Below are positions 46,561-61,130 of a stretch of 64,000 nt of DNA, piece by piece. The notes beneath the pieces were generated by a model. It was not told the origin of the DNA. It saw only the letters and a list, made by a program, of their open reading frames with translations, and did not search any database. Origin of the DNA: Acheta domesticus (lineage: Eukaryota > Arthropoda > Insecta > Orthoptera > Gryllidae). The stretch lies in contig JAHLJT010009436.1 in assembly GCA_031308135.1 (NCBI GenBank), positions 122,680,786-122,744,785 on the forward strand. Reading direction: 5' to 3'. The position numbers and the translations under genes are program-made. Numbering within the stretch: position 1 is the stretch's first letter; each line of letters starts with the position of its first letter.

Positions 46561-47711
46561 AAACGTGGCTATTTAGGTCTATCTTCTTTCCTGAGAAACT
46601 ACTCAAATCGACCGTCCATTCAGAACATCGCCTTGTCCTTCCGGAAGAGAGCACGTTTTATCCTCCATAGAATTGAAGCGGTTTCGCCTTCGTGCTTCGC
46701 TTTCACTCCAAAAAGGAATCCATGGATTTCAGGCTCGACACGGAGGGATTGTCACAGTGCTGCTCCGCCGTGGCTTCCACTGGAATTCAGTATAAGACCG
46801 AATCCGAGCCGATTGATGGAGAGTGGGTTAGCTCCCGACTGTCCATCTAGAAGAGTTCGAGGCCCAAAAATGTGTATTGGGACCATAGACATATAGTACT
46901 AGACTGGCAATGAACGAATCTTTTTGAAGCCAACTGATTGCGGTCGCCGCCATATTGTGTCACTACAGTTTCACTCACGGGTGTATAGTGCTATATGTTA
47001 ATGAGCTCTTAGAAAACCTATAAACATAAATTTCCGACGTACAGCTGCTAAAAAAAGCAATATTGAACAGGAAATGTTTGGGGAAATAAAACAATTAATA
47101 TCAGTGTTTTAAATCGCTTTTGTTTCTTTAATGTCAATAACAGAACTGGTCTGTATTGACACTAATGTGGGGAGATACAAAGCAATATTTAAATATCCCA
47201 GAAGCAAGGCAAGGGATTATCTCAGCATTTGCTCATGGATCAAGAGAAACTGGATTAAAAATCTGATTGAGATGGAGGTCAGCTGACCCAAGTTAATTCC
47301 ATTCCATCCATTCTTTACACATACAATAAATTTGAGAGTTATATTCAGCACTGAAATCATCACGATTACCTTATTGTAATGTTTTTTAAAACAATAAAAT
47401 TGAGGCAAAAAATAAAATTGCTCAACTCACTTAAAACTCAATTGCACAAAACACAACTCAATTAAAAATATTTACAAAAAGATGGGGATTATCCCAAAGT
47501 CTACTTTTGCTATTTACATTTTTCTACAAATGTTTAAAAATGGCAAGGCGATTATAAACAGACCTGTGGTCACGATTCACTCCATTCCTCCCTTTAATAG
47601 TATAGTTTACCTGAATCTTCAGGTAAACTCGTGTCTTCCTGTTGTGACGATCGATTTATACATTGTAGCAATAATCATCATAGATGACATGTCGGTAGTG
47701 TATTATTAAGC
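46561..47711. other. Intergenic / LINE 5' flank
   Basis: I see no host gene. The segment CATTTGCTCATGGATCAAGA at about 47227-47246 resembles 19952-19975, where it reads CATTTGCGCAATGGATCAGG, so a short repeat family is shared between them. Confidence 0.35.
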
Positions 47712-47943
47712 TATACTGCGATTTCTTTAACTTTGCCCCTCCAGGCCACTCAAATCTCATTTTCACTGCATTTCTCGGTCTTGCAGGTAGAAGTGGCATG
47801 ATCGCAAGCACTGCTTGATACGGTCGCGATCATGCGACATCTAGCGGAACGACTGAGAAAGATGCGAAATACCGTGACATATTCCATCGCGAAGATGGGA
47901 TTTGAGAGGCCATGAGGGGCAAAGTTAGGAAAATCGCAGTATA
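47712..47943. mobile_element. Palindromic MITE, family 1, copy D
   Basis: 232 bp with intact ends TATACTGCGATTTC and GAAAATCGCAGTATA, arms with ACTTTGCCCCTCCAGG, and the central GCGATCATGCGACATCTAGC. It is missing about 25 bp of the left arm relative to copies A and B. Confidence 0.85.
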
Positions 47944-48746
47944 ACCAACCGACGAGGGTTGGGAAATGCATCGAATAACCACCAGTTGAATTGAGGTAAC
48001 GTTCTAAATGGTTTCCGTAAGAACGCACTTGTAAACGCTGAGGGCATGGTATTTGAGTCATTTAGTCATATATTTAGTCATAAAGTTGGCCAAATCTCTT
48101 TGGCGGGAGATCAGCGAGTGTCTGGCGCCCTGACCATCTGACTGGAGACTGTCCGACCACAAGTCGCTGTTCGGAGTGTGAAATCAGGCCCTTGCAACTG
48201 AGGACAAAGCTTGAGGGTGCTACTATAGGAGGCATTAGTGTCAAATAGTATAAAAGATAATAGTGGAAACTCGGGCAAATCAGCATGGGCGGCACAAGCG
48301 ACTAGTGATTGTGCTGCCCCTAACGGCGTGAGGTGTACAATTAGAGAAAAATTAAAATGATATTTAATTATATTAAGAAGTGAACAGGGCAAACCAAAGA
48401 AAAATGAAACTGGAAACTACGTTTCAGGTTATGGGTCAGAAGAGAATGCAGGTAGGAAATTTTTGAAGTTCCATTTCGGAACTCCATTTCCGAAATAATA
48501 TTTTCGAAAAATGCTTTCTGTAAACTAAATAAATCAGAAGCGCAAATTTTAAGAATGCAACTTATGACATCTCCATAAATGACGGACAATAATTGAATTC
48601 CCGCGCTTTCTTGCCATTCTAATGGCGGATTCCTTGGGGCTCAATTTCGGAGTACGTTTCGTGGCCGGCCGCTACGGCGTGGTAGGGCCCTGGTGGTCGC
48701 TACCACAGAACACTGAAGGAGTCTCTACTGCGGTTATGAGAGTTAA
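47944..48746. other. Intergenic, nothing recognised
   Basis: No coding sequence is supported. There are short GC-richer patches at 48110-48200 and 48640-48700. Confidence 0.35.
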
Positions 48747-48990
48747 TATACTGCGATTTTTGTAGGAAAAGCTCTCAAGATAACTCAAATCCCATCTTCG
48801 CGATAGAATATGTCACGGCATTTCGTATCATTCACAGTCGTTCCGCTAGATTTCGCACGATCGCGACCGTATGAAGCAGTGCTTGCGATCATGCGACTTC
48901 TACACGGCAAGACCGAGAAAAGACGCGAAATGCCGTGACATATTCCATCGCGAAGATAGGATTTGAGTTATCTTGAGAGCTCTTCCTATA
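48747..48990. mobile_element. Palindromic MITE, family 1, copy E (right end missing)
   Basis: It starts TATACTGCGATTTTTGTAGG and runs through both arms to GAGCTCTTCCTATA, where the last about 15 bp are replaced by the left arm of the inverted-repeat element that follows. Confidence 0.8.
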
Positions 48991-49329
48991 GAGCGTCCAA
49001 GCATTTGATTGCAGTACAGAGCTTATGGAGAACAGCGTTGTCACTTCTCAGCAGCCTGGAGCAAATTAGAATACCACTTGAACGGAAATAATTTCAAAAC
49101 ATGTTAAATAGATGGCTTAATATTAGAAATTAAAGATTTTTGATAAAAAAGATGTATTATTTTTATTAGAATTATTATTTAAAAAAACAGACCTTTAAAT
49201 GAGAGTTAAAACTGAAATATCAATAGCAAAACAAGTCCAAATCCAGTTGGAACATTGTTAATTGCCTCTCTCCACCCAAGACACATTGACTCGTCATACA
49301 CGATTGTAATTGTATATGTGACTCAATGA

Positions 49330-49360
<31 letters not shown>

Positions 49361-50376
49361 TATTATATTATATTATTATTATTATTAATTCATCACATAC
49401 TGACGAGGCTTGAATTGTTTTGCGCGAAGGACATCGATATCATGGTCAATATTGCTAATTTTTAGTCTCAAGTCATTTTATAGTCCAATTCATCCACTTT
49501 TTATGTCAAATAAAGGGAAAATGCTCATTCACAAAGGTGAGATGATGTGGATGGTATCAAATACTGCAAGGGTTTGTGCGGACAATGCATAATATTCTTT
49601 TCGAACACCCAGCTAATAATTCGTCACCTATTTGCATTTGAAAGCACATTTTACGACAACTACTGGTTGAATGTCTTTAGCATTAATATTATTAACTGTA
49701 AAATTTCTAATTCATTTTTATATATGTTTAAATGCATTTCACTGTTTTTAATAAGTGAAATTCAAAAATAAATACTCTATTTTTCCTTTCACATCGCCTG
49801 TTGAGAATCGCTGATCACTTAACGACATGAAATGTTCGTTCGGAGCGCACGCAATATTGTTTTTATTACCGTCTAACTCAAGAACCATGATTCATACAGA
49901 AATGTGGTTGGTCTCATATCAAAATTTGGACTTCCCTTGTCATTTCATCCGCTGGGTGTTTGTGCTTTTCTGCAATAATAAAAAAGTTTCTCGCATAGTG
50001 AAAATTTAAGAATGTCAAAATGTAGAAATAAGCATTTGTCTATCATTTATAATTAATTTCATGGAAATTAAACCATAAAACTAAATTACAAAATAGCCAT
50101 CACATTCATAAGAGTTCTGGGAATAACTGGTAAAAAACTCAATTGTCTAAGATTAACACAACTGAAGTTATCGTTGAATGAACTTGTTAAGTACTTGCGC
50201 GTGAAACAAAATGGACGAGTCGAATAACCCCAAGCCTCCTGAATCGGCAACACAGCTTGCGGTAGAAAGAGAGAGTCTTATGTAAAATTGTATTGGATAG
50301 AAAGAGAGGGCAATACTCCATAAGGCGCCGTACTGCAATCAAATGTTTGGATGCACAATAGAAAATCGCAGTATAG
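48990..50376. mobile_element. Possible 1.4-kb element with inverted ends
   Basis: The left arm CCAAGCATTTGATTGCAGTA (about 48996-49015) and its neighbour GCTTATGGAG are mirrored at about 50309-50356 (TACTGCAATCAAATGTTTGG). The right side then ends in AAAATCGCAGTATA like MITE family 1. The interior is AT-rich with an ATT microsatellite at 49330-49387 and no coding sequence. Confidence 0.45.
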
Positions 50377-50624
50377 GCCATGTGTGAAATAATGCCTCGT
50401 TCAAGTGGAAAGCGCAAGTGCAACGTTCAAGCGCAATTTGTTCAAGTGCAAAGCACTGCGAACGTAAGCTATGTGTTTCGTAAATGCCTTCATGCATATA
50501 TTACTTTGAGGAACTCCTGATGAGTTCTGACCCTCACGCACACTGAGAATTTTATTTGAAGATTTGAATTAATGAATAAAACATGTATTTCCTTTTACGC
50601 TTACCTCAGCTTCACACTTGGCTG

Positions 50625-51025
50625 CAGTGGCGTAGCTTCAATTGATATCACCCTCCCCCCATAAATTAAGTATAAAAATACCTGTTGCTGCATTGATTGT
50701 ACTTTATTTTATTAAAAATACGAACATATTTGCACATGATAGAATTTTTTAATACAGTATAAATAACTATGTAATTAGGAATAATTGCAATTAAATCATA
50801 ATCTATGCTTATGATTTAAATGTATACTTATTAAATGAATATGAATAATTTTAAATAAACCATACAAATTATATAATTCCAACAATAAAATGTTGAAACT
50901 ACTAAAACTAAGAAAACTATTAATGTATAAAATGTTTAAGTACATGATTAAAATTATATAATTACAACTATAAAATAATTTAATTGGGGTGTGCCACCCC
51001 CCCTGCCCTCCTAGCTACACCATTG
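50625..51025. mobile_element. hAT-type non-autonomous element
   Basis: The ends CAGTGGCGTAGCT and AGCTACACCATTG are inverted. The 8-bp flanks CTTGGCTG (50617-50624) and CTTAGCTG (51026-51033) differ at one base. It is 401 bp, AT-rich inside and non-coding. Confidence 0.7.
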
Positions 51026-51179
51026 CTTAGCTGAGTTTTAAATAATAAAGAGAATGTATCATTATTATTCAAAGATCCCCTCCTCCCCCTGGTTCACTAT
51101 TTTCTGAAAACATTTCTAGTAATCCTCCTAATACATCCTCTGCATAAGAAAGATAACAGGCATATATAATGTACACAAT

Positions 51180-51700
51180 TATGAAGGTATATCCCTTTTG
51201 CAGCAGCTTATAAGATATTGTCAGCAATATTACTAAGCAAGATAGAAACAATAGTAATTTGGGAAAATACCAGAGTGGATTTAGAAAGGGCAGATTGTGC
51301 TCAGAACAAATATTCAACCTGGAATCCATAATCCGTCGCAGACTAATAAACTTCAAAGACATAGTAGTGAAGACAAAGACATTTATAGATTTTAAAGAAG
51401 GCTTTCGATTCTGTAGATTGACAAAGTAATCCAAGAATTTGGAATTAAATCTAAATTGGCAAATTTAATCCATGAAACTCTCTCAGACACCATATCAGAA
51501 GTAAAATTTCAGGGCAAAATAGGCTGTTCAAAATGTATATAGCTGCATGGCAAGGTAATGGTTTATCTCCACTCCTTCTACTCCTTCAACTGTGATCTGG
51601 CGAAAATTGTAAGAATTTGGAAAGGAAAATTGAAGGATCCTAGAAACAGAAATTGGTCCAGTAAAGACGGAGAATTCAATCATCAACCGAATGGGCAGGG
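51180..51700 (+). pseudogene. Non-LTR reverse transcriptase fragment
   Basis: Across frameshifts the + strand reads AAYKILSAILLSKIE, GKYQSGFRKGRLCSEQIFNL, an IDFKEGF phrase where FxDFKKAFD is expected, and QGNGLSPLL where QGDGLSPLLF is expected. These are consecutive reverse transcriptase motifs of a LINE, RTE-like in flavour. It is too degraded to place in a clade. Confidence 0.65.
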
Positions 51701-52870
51701 CTTTTGAATATACAACTAAATGGGCTTCGAGCTAGAAATCCCTTGTACTCATTAGTATGTCTTAAGACCTCAACTCTACAATACTTCATATAAACTAAGA
51801 ATATTCACAAAAAAACTACTTTCAATGGAACAAATTGTTTTTGTTTAACCTTGTGCTTAGTGATGATAAACTTCTTTAAAAGATGTGTGCTTCTGTATTT
51901 ATTAACTTTCAAAAAGAAGAAGAAAAAAATCCAGGTTCTAATTAAAATTTTAAATAGAATTTACAGTACTTTCCTGTTTGAAAACTATTTTGACATAGTT
52001 TAAGCAACTCGAATGATTTTGAATAATCCTGGGTACAGTAGCCACTGCTTGATTGTTCAATGCAATTTTTCAGAATAATTGAAGGTTTTCTTGAAAAACA
52101 GCCATCATCCTAAAACACGAATTTTCAGGAGAGCGGAAAAAACAAGGTGTATGAACGGACTAAGGTGTTTTTTAAAAAAATTGAGAACTATTGTGCTTAT
52201 ATCAAAAAAGAGTCTGGACCATGTTCTTTTATCAAAATCACTCAAACTTTCGGAGTTAATAACTACAGACAGGGGGCTGATTTTGTTCACAACACTGTCA
52301 ACAAACAGCAGCTATGAAGCTCTAGCAACAGTTCTAGTATCTCAAAATCTCACATTTTGTACTAAGGCTGTTTTTAAAAAAAAACCCATCAATTGTTAAT
52401 CTCTTTCACAGAATTTCATGGAATTTTGAAGATTGGTGTTATAGACAAATTCTGGATTTTGACTCAAAACTTATTTAAAACTGGCCTAATAAATGACATG
52501 TACTTTCCAATAAAATGGTTTAAAACATTTGAGACAAAAATCATTTTTTTATTGACATTGGAAATGTCAATAGAATGTTTTCAAATTAATACCCAATTGT
52601 AACATTGTGGAAATTGAAACCATTTTTGAATCTAGTTCCATTTTGAAATTAGGGACCAAAAGCAACTAACCTATACTCTCATTTTATTCTAATTGAAATT
52701 ACATTTCAACTTCAATGTCAATGTTTTAAAAACAAAAATAAAGAATTGAAAGTGTGTTTAATTCTTTTATGGAATCCTCATGTTGAGAACAATGAAATAA
52801 TATTTGTGTGGTTGTTTGATAGTGAATTTACAAATTACAAAACAAATACAAACACCCAAATATGTCTTGA
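51701..52870. other. AT-rich intergenic stretch downstream of NKAP
   Basis: I see nothing recognisable. Short open frames here lack domain-like content. Confidence 0.35.
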
Positions 52871-52872
52871 AT

Positions 52873-52878
52873 TTTATT
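52873..52878 (-). terminator. NKAP poly(A) signal
   Basis: AATAAA on the - strand, 70 bp after the NKAP stop codon. Confidence 0.55.
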
Positions 52879-52947
52879 TTTAGCTGACACTATCAACTAC
52901 TACTTACAAATACAAATTTTATGTACACTTCAATACAGTTGTGTAGT

Positions 52948-54561
<1,614 letters not shown>

Positions 54562-56640
54562 TGTCAACTTAACCTATATTATAATGAGAGCTAAGCAGTC
54601 GATCAACTTCTGGTCCATTTATAATAACAAACTTATACAAACATGTAAAGAACGAAACTACAATATGCATGAACATGTATCTTACGTATTGTTAAAGCAC
54701 ATTTACAATGAGTTTTCACTTAGAAGACATACTCTTTCACTTATTCACATTCACATTACTGTAAGAAACTACAAGTTGAATACATACGAAGTATTTCAAT
54801 CGACAAATCTTCATTTCCAAGATGAAATGAAACAAAAATCATCCATCAACTTAATTCTATCTGCTCGTTTATAAACCAAAACATTCACACTACACGCACG
54901 TTACACGAAACAATGCAATCGACGAGATATCAAAAATTTACAAGTAAAAATTTACTTAAACATTATACTGCCGATGTCAAACCACCCCCAACTTCACAAC
55001 ATTTTCAACTTCGAACTTGATTAACAAGACAGCACAGTGCTGAGCAGGTGCTGAGCACACGAAATCGCTGCATTCTTTTTTCTATTTTATTTCTGACAGA
55101 TGGTGAAACTGAAAAATATATTCTGTTGTGTGGCAACCCTGTAGAAACAAATGAAATTGTACACAAAGTAGTGCTGCCATCTTTGATGAACTAAGTGTAC
55201 TAACAAACCTTTTGTGACAGCTATAAGCTGGAAACGCGGTATCGCGCGCCGCGCAGCAGATGAACTCAAGACAGCGTAGACGAGGCACGAGCTATACGGA
55301 AAGTGAGCCCGATGTGGACGCTGTAGGGAGAATGAGGAAACGTGGGTAACTGTGTTTTGATTGCCAACAGAACGTGATTATTATCGGAACTCTTTATAGC
55401 TGTGAACCTGTTCATGCTCCACGTAAGTAATTTATTTAGTGTTATTTGTAGTTGATTCGTCAATTATTAACACACAACACTGCAAAACTGATCTCCTGTA
55501 ATTAATAAAAAATATCAGATATGTAGTTATTTTGACGTATTTGGGGAAATGTATTACTACGTGCATACGTCATAGTATTTTGTGAAAACAACTTTGGATG
55601 ATTTTGAAGTGGTCTATGTAATCTGTTGTGTTTGCATTCGTGTAAACATGTTGCAACAAAGAAACAATACTTTAGATTTATCAGGAGAGATACAAGTTTC
55701 ACATTTTAAGTTTTCCTATTTTCAAATTCCGCAATAGTCTCATCCGTCTGGAAATGAGATTAAGTCTAAGAATTAAGTGTGAATGAATTCATTCAGATTA
55801 TGTCATATACAAATTATTAACTCTTAGGTTTTTGAATGCTTCATAAATTTCGGGATAAATTAATATATCTAACTGATCACAGTTTTTTGGTAAAGTAGTT
55901 TTAAGTCTGCCGTCTTGAGAAGTTCGTATTAGTAAAACATTTTAAGAGTTTCTGTATTAGCCGAGGAAGTAATCAAGTGAAACGTCAGGAGATAGTTTTA
56001 CGTCTGTATATTCCTGCTGACACGTATCATTATTGTTTAGGATTGTGAGTATTCAGTATAATTTTTCATAACTGTGACCCCTGTGTTATGTTGGTCGAGC
56101 CTTGCCCCTAACTCGGGCGAAAAGCAATGGAGAAAAAATTGAAAAGATTAATAACTTTGAAATAGTAACCATTGTTAATTTATTTATGTTTTTATGTAGT
56201 CACGCCTTTTTTTTCACATTGGTTTATATTTTTATAGTCTTAACTTTTTATTTTATTTATCTTCCTGTTAAGTAGGAATATAGGAATATAAGTATCTGAA
56301 CTTTTCAGGATAGTGAAATTTAAATCCTGAATGTGTGTTTTCTGAGATATAATTCACATCATTTTTTGTTTGAAAAGATAATGATAGATTATTATAGTTA
56401 TTTTCACGAAAAAATTCTAGAATATTCAAGTAGGCACTGTAAGACTTTATGCTTTAGAATCATTTTCCAAATCTATTTATCTCTCTTTAACATCATGCTC
56501 GACTTAATGTATGAATTTCATTAGACGTTTCTTTTTGATTATATTTTCAAGAATGCGTTTGGATATAAAATGATTGTTTTCAATACGTGCTTGAAAGTAC
56601 ATGCTACGTAGACGCAATTCTCCGACAGTAGCCGACAAAA
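54562..56640. other. NKAP upstream region and intergenic
   Basis: The NKAP promoter should lie here, probably within 54562-55300, but I cannot point to a core element. GCTCCACGTAAGTAATT at about 55416-55432 could be a splice donor of a non-coding 5' exon of a + strand gene lying beyond; this is unsupported otherwise. Confidence 0.35.
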
Positions 56641-56649
56641 TTACCCAAA

Positions 56650-57390
56650 AAGTCTACTCCCCAGAACTGGTGATGTTGATTCGTATATAGAAATTAGTGG
56701 TTTTAAAACGGCATGTACTTTCTCGCCCGTATTTTCTCCCAAAAATGCGCGTAAAGTACTCAAATTTTCGAAAAATTGTACATGACCGTACTTCAAAATC
56801 CATCTTCAAGGAACAGAATTCATTAAGGGGGGGGAACAATATTTTAGTTGTAGGATGACTCCGAAAAAATTTAGAACTTTTGCAATTTTCGAAAAATCAA
56901 GGTTTTAATCGAATATTAGACTTGCACCATTCTCTTAAAAGTTCTTCACACTATCTCACAATAAAATTTAATAAAAAACGAGGGGGCCATTCTTTTGAAA
57001 ATTTGGAAGATGTCCCATGATGCAGAGTACCCCCCAAAATTAAAACATTGTTTTCAAATTCAAGGGGCCGCGACATCAGCCAAATTGATTGGGGGATATC
57101 AATTTTGGAGAAAATCGGCTGAACTGTTTAGCCGCTTGCCTTCTTAACAGACGGACAGGTGTTTTGCCGTCATTCGATATTCTGGTATCAAGGCGCCACA
57201 AAAAATGGATTCTGGCTACACCACATGATAGAGAATTTATTTGTTGTGAATTTAGGAACTGGATTTATCCACTTCCTGTATCCACACTTATTCACAGGGC
57301 CCTGTAATAGGAGTTTTTCTGACGAAAATTCTCCGTTTTTTCGCGCAACATTACATGTCTTTCTCCTTGCTACGTAGCGAGAAAGTAAAA
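56650..57390 (+). repeat. N-family-related repeat, 3' portion
   Basis: It shares with 30700-31765 the AAAATTTTCTCAAAA and ACTTGCACCATTCTCTTAAA phrases, the TCTGGCTACACCAC phrase, and an end of GCGCAACATTACATG followed by GCGAGAAAGTAAAAATTGC. Confidence 0.65.
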
Positions 57391-57609
57391 ATTGCTTGCT
57401 CTTATACTTCAAGAGTTTGATATATGAAGTTCAATACGATGCCTTTTCGCCAAATAATTGAGATTATTGAAATGTCTCTTTGTTTTCAAAGTCTCTGGAT
57501 ACAAAGTAACTTCTAAATTTCATTAGCTTTCTTACATTACACAAAACCATTTCAATTGTTTTTACTTTCCCGTATACGTATGTATACACAGAGTGATATA
57601 CACAGAGTG

Positions 57610-59272
57610 ATAAATAGGGAAAGTTATGTAATGCTGCGCGAAAAAATGGCCAATTTTCGGCGGAAAAAATTCATTGCCGGGCCGTGAAAACGAAAAAGTG
57701 GATAAAACCAGTTGCTAAATTAAGAAAAAAAATCCCCTAACACATGGTGTAGCCAGAACCCCTCTTTTGTGGGTCCTTGCTAGCGAAAAACCAATTGAAA
57801 GGAAAACGTCCGTCTGTCGGCCCGTCTGTCGGCCCGTCTGTCGGTCCGTCTGTCGGTCCGTCTGTCGGTCCGTCTGTCGGTCCGTCTGTCGGTCCGTCTG
57901 TCGGTCCGTCTGTCGGTCCGTCTGTCGGTCCGTCTGTCGGTCCGTCTGTGAACACTGCTAGCGCCTAAACCATACGTACGATTTCTTCGAAAATGGATAA
58001 TCCCCGTCGATCTGGTTCTAGTCAAAGCTTTGTGATTTTGAACAAGATTCTGTAAAAGTTGGGGGTACTTTACATGAAGATACCCTGACATTTTCAAAAT
58101 TTTCTCAAAAATGGCTCCAAATTTTTTCTTTAAATTTCTTGTAAGAATAGAGTAAAATACACTTATGAAGGTGGCATTGGTCAGATTCAGATAACTGAAT
58201 TTTCGAAAATAGTAAAAGTTTAAAATTTTTTCGGCGTCTTTCTGGAACTACAAAATTGAAGATAGAGATCTTTCTTTTAAATAAAATTTGTTGTACAAAG
58301 TGAGTTCTTTCATAAAGGTCATGTACATTTTTTTGAAAATTTTAGTAGTTTTCGCGCAATATTGCGTGCAATATGTGCAATTTTAAAAAACTTACAAAAA
58401 CTTTCTCAAAAACGGCTCCAAATGTTTTCTTTAAACTTTTGGTAGGTATAGTGCCTAATGCATTTTTGAGATGACAAAAACGCCATATTGCTCTATTCTT
58501 TTGTTTTTTCAAAAATTAGAAAAATTAAATTTTTTTTACTTGTCTCCCACATCGTTAATATTTACATTATCGGCGGTTTTGTCACCTTATCATATTTACG
58601 AGTACATGTGCTTTAAATAATGTCATGTAAAGTTTCTCGAAAACACAACCGTTTTCTGTGAAAAGTAGCTCAAAATTCCGCATGTTCAGAAACGCTCAAA
58701 CACCATTTTCTCACATATGGCTCCAAATTTTTCTTCCAACTTTTGTAAAGGATAGTGCTAATTACACTCTTTAATATGACGTAAAGCTTATTTTGACTTA
58801 TTTTTTTTGTTTTTTTCAAAAATTACATAATTGTTATATTTTTTAAAGATCTCGCACATTTTTAACAATCACATTAACAGCAATTTGTAAAGTTTATTAT
58901 ATTTGTGGTTGTAAGTGTTTCAAGTAACTTCAAATAAAGTGTTTTGAAAACTCAAAAATGTTCTGTGAAAATAAGCTCCAAATTCCGCATTTTTAGTAGC
59001 GCTAAACGCAATTTTCTTTAAACGCCACATAATTTTTAAAAGAAAAGTGCCATTTAGAACTAGTTTTTTGTGTTCTTTAATATTCTAAAATTAATATTTC
59101 CGTTCTACCAATAGCAAACCGAAAAATTAAGAAAATGACAAACAAATATACTTTTGGCGGTGATAGATGGCAGTTGGCAAGAAAGAGTATGTGGCAATTC
59201 CAATAGCTAACGAAGACCCAAGGAAATAGAAAACTAATACGGTTCCATTCTGTCCCATCACTAGTTACGATT
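57610..59272 (-). repeat. N-family repeat, nearly full-length copy with expanded minisatellite
   Basis: In reverse orientation it begins (family 3' end) with GGGAAAGTTATGTAATGCTG at 57617 and ends (family 5' end) with CCATTCTGTCCCATCACTAG at about 59265. All internal modules are present. At the position where other copies have a short GACGGACGGAC, this copy has the 12-bp minisatellite at 57811-57950. Just outside, CACAGAGTGATA is duplicated in tandem (about 57588-57612). Confidence 0.8.
57811..57950. repeat. 12-bp minisatellite (CCGTCTGTCGGT)n
   Basis: About 11-12 head-to-tail copies of CCGTCTGTCGGT, the first ones with GGCC in place of GGTC. It lies inside the N-family copy and yields spurious repetitive reading frames on both strands. 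Confidence 0.95.
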
Positions 59273-59540
59273 TTTGTACGTATGTTTGTCCAGTATAATC
59301 TCTGGCATGGCTGAACGAATGCGTTCATTCGATGCGTTTTCCCCGTGAAAGGGTGTTTTATCAGGCATTACGTGGGCCTTTCTTTTTTCAAATTATTATT
59401 TTAATTGACACAAGCAGTTTTGTTTATTTGCTTTTAATAAAAATGTCATTATATTCCGATCTTGTTGAAATTTTGTACTTTGACCTTTTAAGGGAAATGT
59501 ATGAGAGTTGATAAATGAGAGTTCGTAAAAAATACCCCTT

Positions 59541-59777
59541 AGTCTGTCCGTCCGTCTGTCCGTCTGTCCGTCCGTCCGTCCGTCCGTCTGTCCGTCCGTC
59601 TGTCCGTCTGTCCGTCTGTCCGTCTGTCCGTCTGTCCGTCTGTCCGTCTGTCCGTCCGTCCGTCCGTCTGTCCGTCCGTCTGTCCGTTCGTCTGTCCGTC
59701 TGTCCGTCCGTCTCTGTCCGTCCGTCTGTCTGTCCGTCTGTCCGTCCGTCCGTCTGTCCGTCCGTCCGTCGGTCCGT
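59541..59777. repeat. GTCC/GTCT minisatellite
   Basis: About 237 bp of alternating GTCC and GTCT tetranucleotides. The flanks (AAAAATACCCCTT and GGTAAGGTAAATATC) are not recognisable as N-family. The long reading frames over it are artefacts of the repeat. Confidence 0.95.
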
Positions 59778-61020
59778 GGTAAGGTAAATATCTGAAATAT
59801 TGTCTGTTGTAGTTCCATTCCATGTTTTCGAATGAGTTTCGTTTAATTTTCTTTTAAATTATTGTAAATTACTTCAGTGATTATCTCAAAGAAAAATATA
59901 TGTGCAGTCACCAAAACATGTTACATACTTTCTTTAATATTTATATTTTTTGAAAATAATTTTACAGAGAATACCCAGCCCCCAATTTATCCCCATAGTA
60001 CTTATACGGGAAGAACAAGAATGTCACGAGTAGAGAAACGTCATGACCATGGCCAGTTGAATGGAGAATAACAAGATCTCTGACTGACAAATGATTATAC
60101 TAGTGTCTAGAAATAGGGGTTGTTTTAAGAAATAGGAGTTATTTTATGTCGTTCAGCTTTCATATAGCGTTAAGCTAATGTAGTAAAATTGTTATTACAA
60201 AGTTCATTATTCTGTTATTTAGAATTCAGAGCTTGTTCTATTGTTTTTTACGACGTGCGTAAAAAATATCTGTGATCACCAAATTAAAGTGAATTTGTTA
60301 TGATTCTGAGGCATTATAATTCACTTTCATCATATTTAGGGCGTTTTAAGTTTCCTTTGTGGATAAGTGTTAAATAGGGTAGAAACATTTTCCGCGAGGA
60401 GGAATTTAAATTGTAAAAATAGACTAAAATCAGAGCATTCGATAAAACAAACCCTACCCCAGGGTGACGTGTAACATTTAAAGGGGTGATAGTGGAAAGA
60501 AAACATTTCGGAGGAAGCACTTGAGGGATGGACGTGGAAAAAATAATTGTGAATAGAGGCTGGAATGTCGGAAGAAGAAAACGTAAAATCGTGGAGGCGG
60601 AAGTAGAATTTGAAAGAACAAACATAGAAGAAAAATTCAACAGATGCGGAAAGTGTTGCCGTCAGAGCGACTGCAATCAGAGACGCCAGCCATGTAGGTG
60701 AAAAGGATGGAACCGCAGGCTACGGAGACTGACTGAAGTTGGAAGAGAAGACGAAGTTGGAAGCAGGCGCTGCCACGGACAAAGGATGAAGGTTTCGGAG
60801 GCAGAAGAGGCGGTGGCGCTGACGGAATCAGAAGCGGAGTAAGCGGAGTGCTTGCAACTCCACATCTCTGCGCGACTATCGACCGCTGGCGGCTCCGGGT
60901 CAGGCGGTCAGCTTCGCCCGCTGCCCGTCGCTACAGGGTTCGCCGCCCGGCGCGATCCTCCCACGCGTCGCCGCCGGATACGAGCGAGGCCACCCCCGTT
61001 AGACACAGATACTGACTTTG
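59778..61020. other. Intergenic, GC-rich at the right
   Basis: 59780-60640 is AT-rich with no gene. 60660-61010 is strongly GC- and CpG-rich (for example GCCGCCCGGCGCGATCC) and could be a CpG-rich promoter or LTR fragment. No coding start is supported. Confidence 0.35.
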
Positions 61021-61027
61021 TAATGTG

Positions 61028-61130
61028 ATCTCTTACTTCGACTCTCCCTCTCTCTCACTTCCTCTTCCTCCCTCCCACCATCTCTTACTTTCTTCCACTC
61101 TCTCCCTCTTTCGGTTTCCATCACTCTCTA
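61028..61130. repeat. Polypyrimidine tract
   Basis: CT-rich imperfect repeat (CTCTCCCTCTCTCTCACTTC and similar) on the + strand, between the GC-rich patch and the third minisatellite. Confidence 0.7.

Noticed and set aside
57811..57950. CRISPR array
   Set aside because: The units abut without spacers, the sequence is plainly from an animal nuclear genome, and no cas-like genes exist.
59396..59823. Long repetitive reading frames (TDGR/TDRQ or PSVC/LSVR repeats) here and at 57737-58097 and 61293-61879
   Set aside because: They are open only because the GTCC-type tandem repeats lack stops in several frames on both strands; no start context, composition or homology supports a protein.
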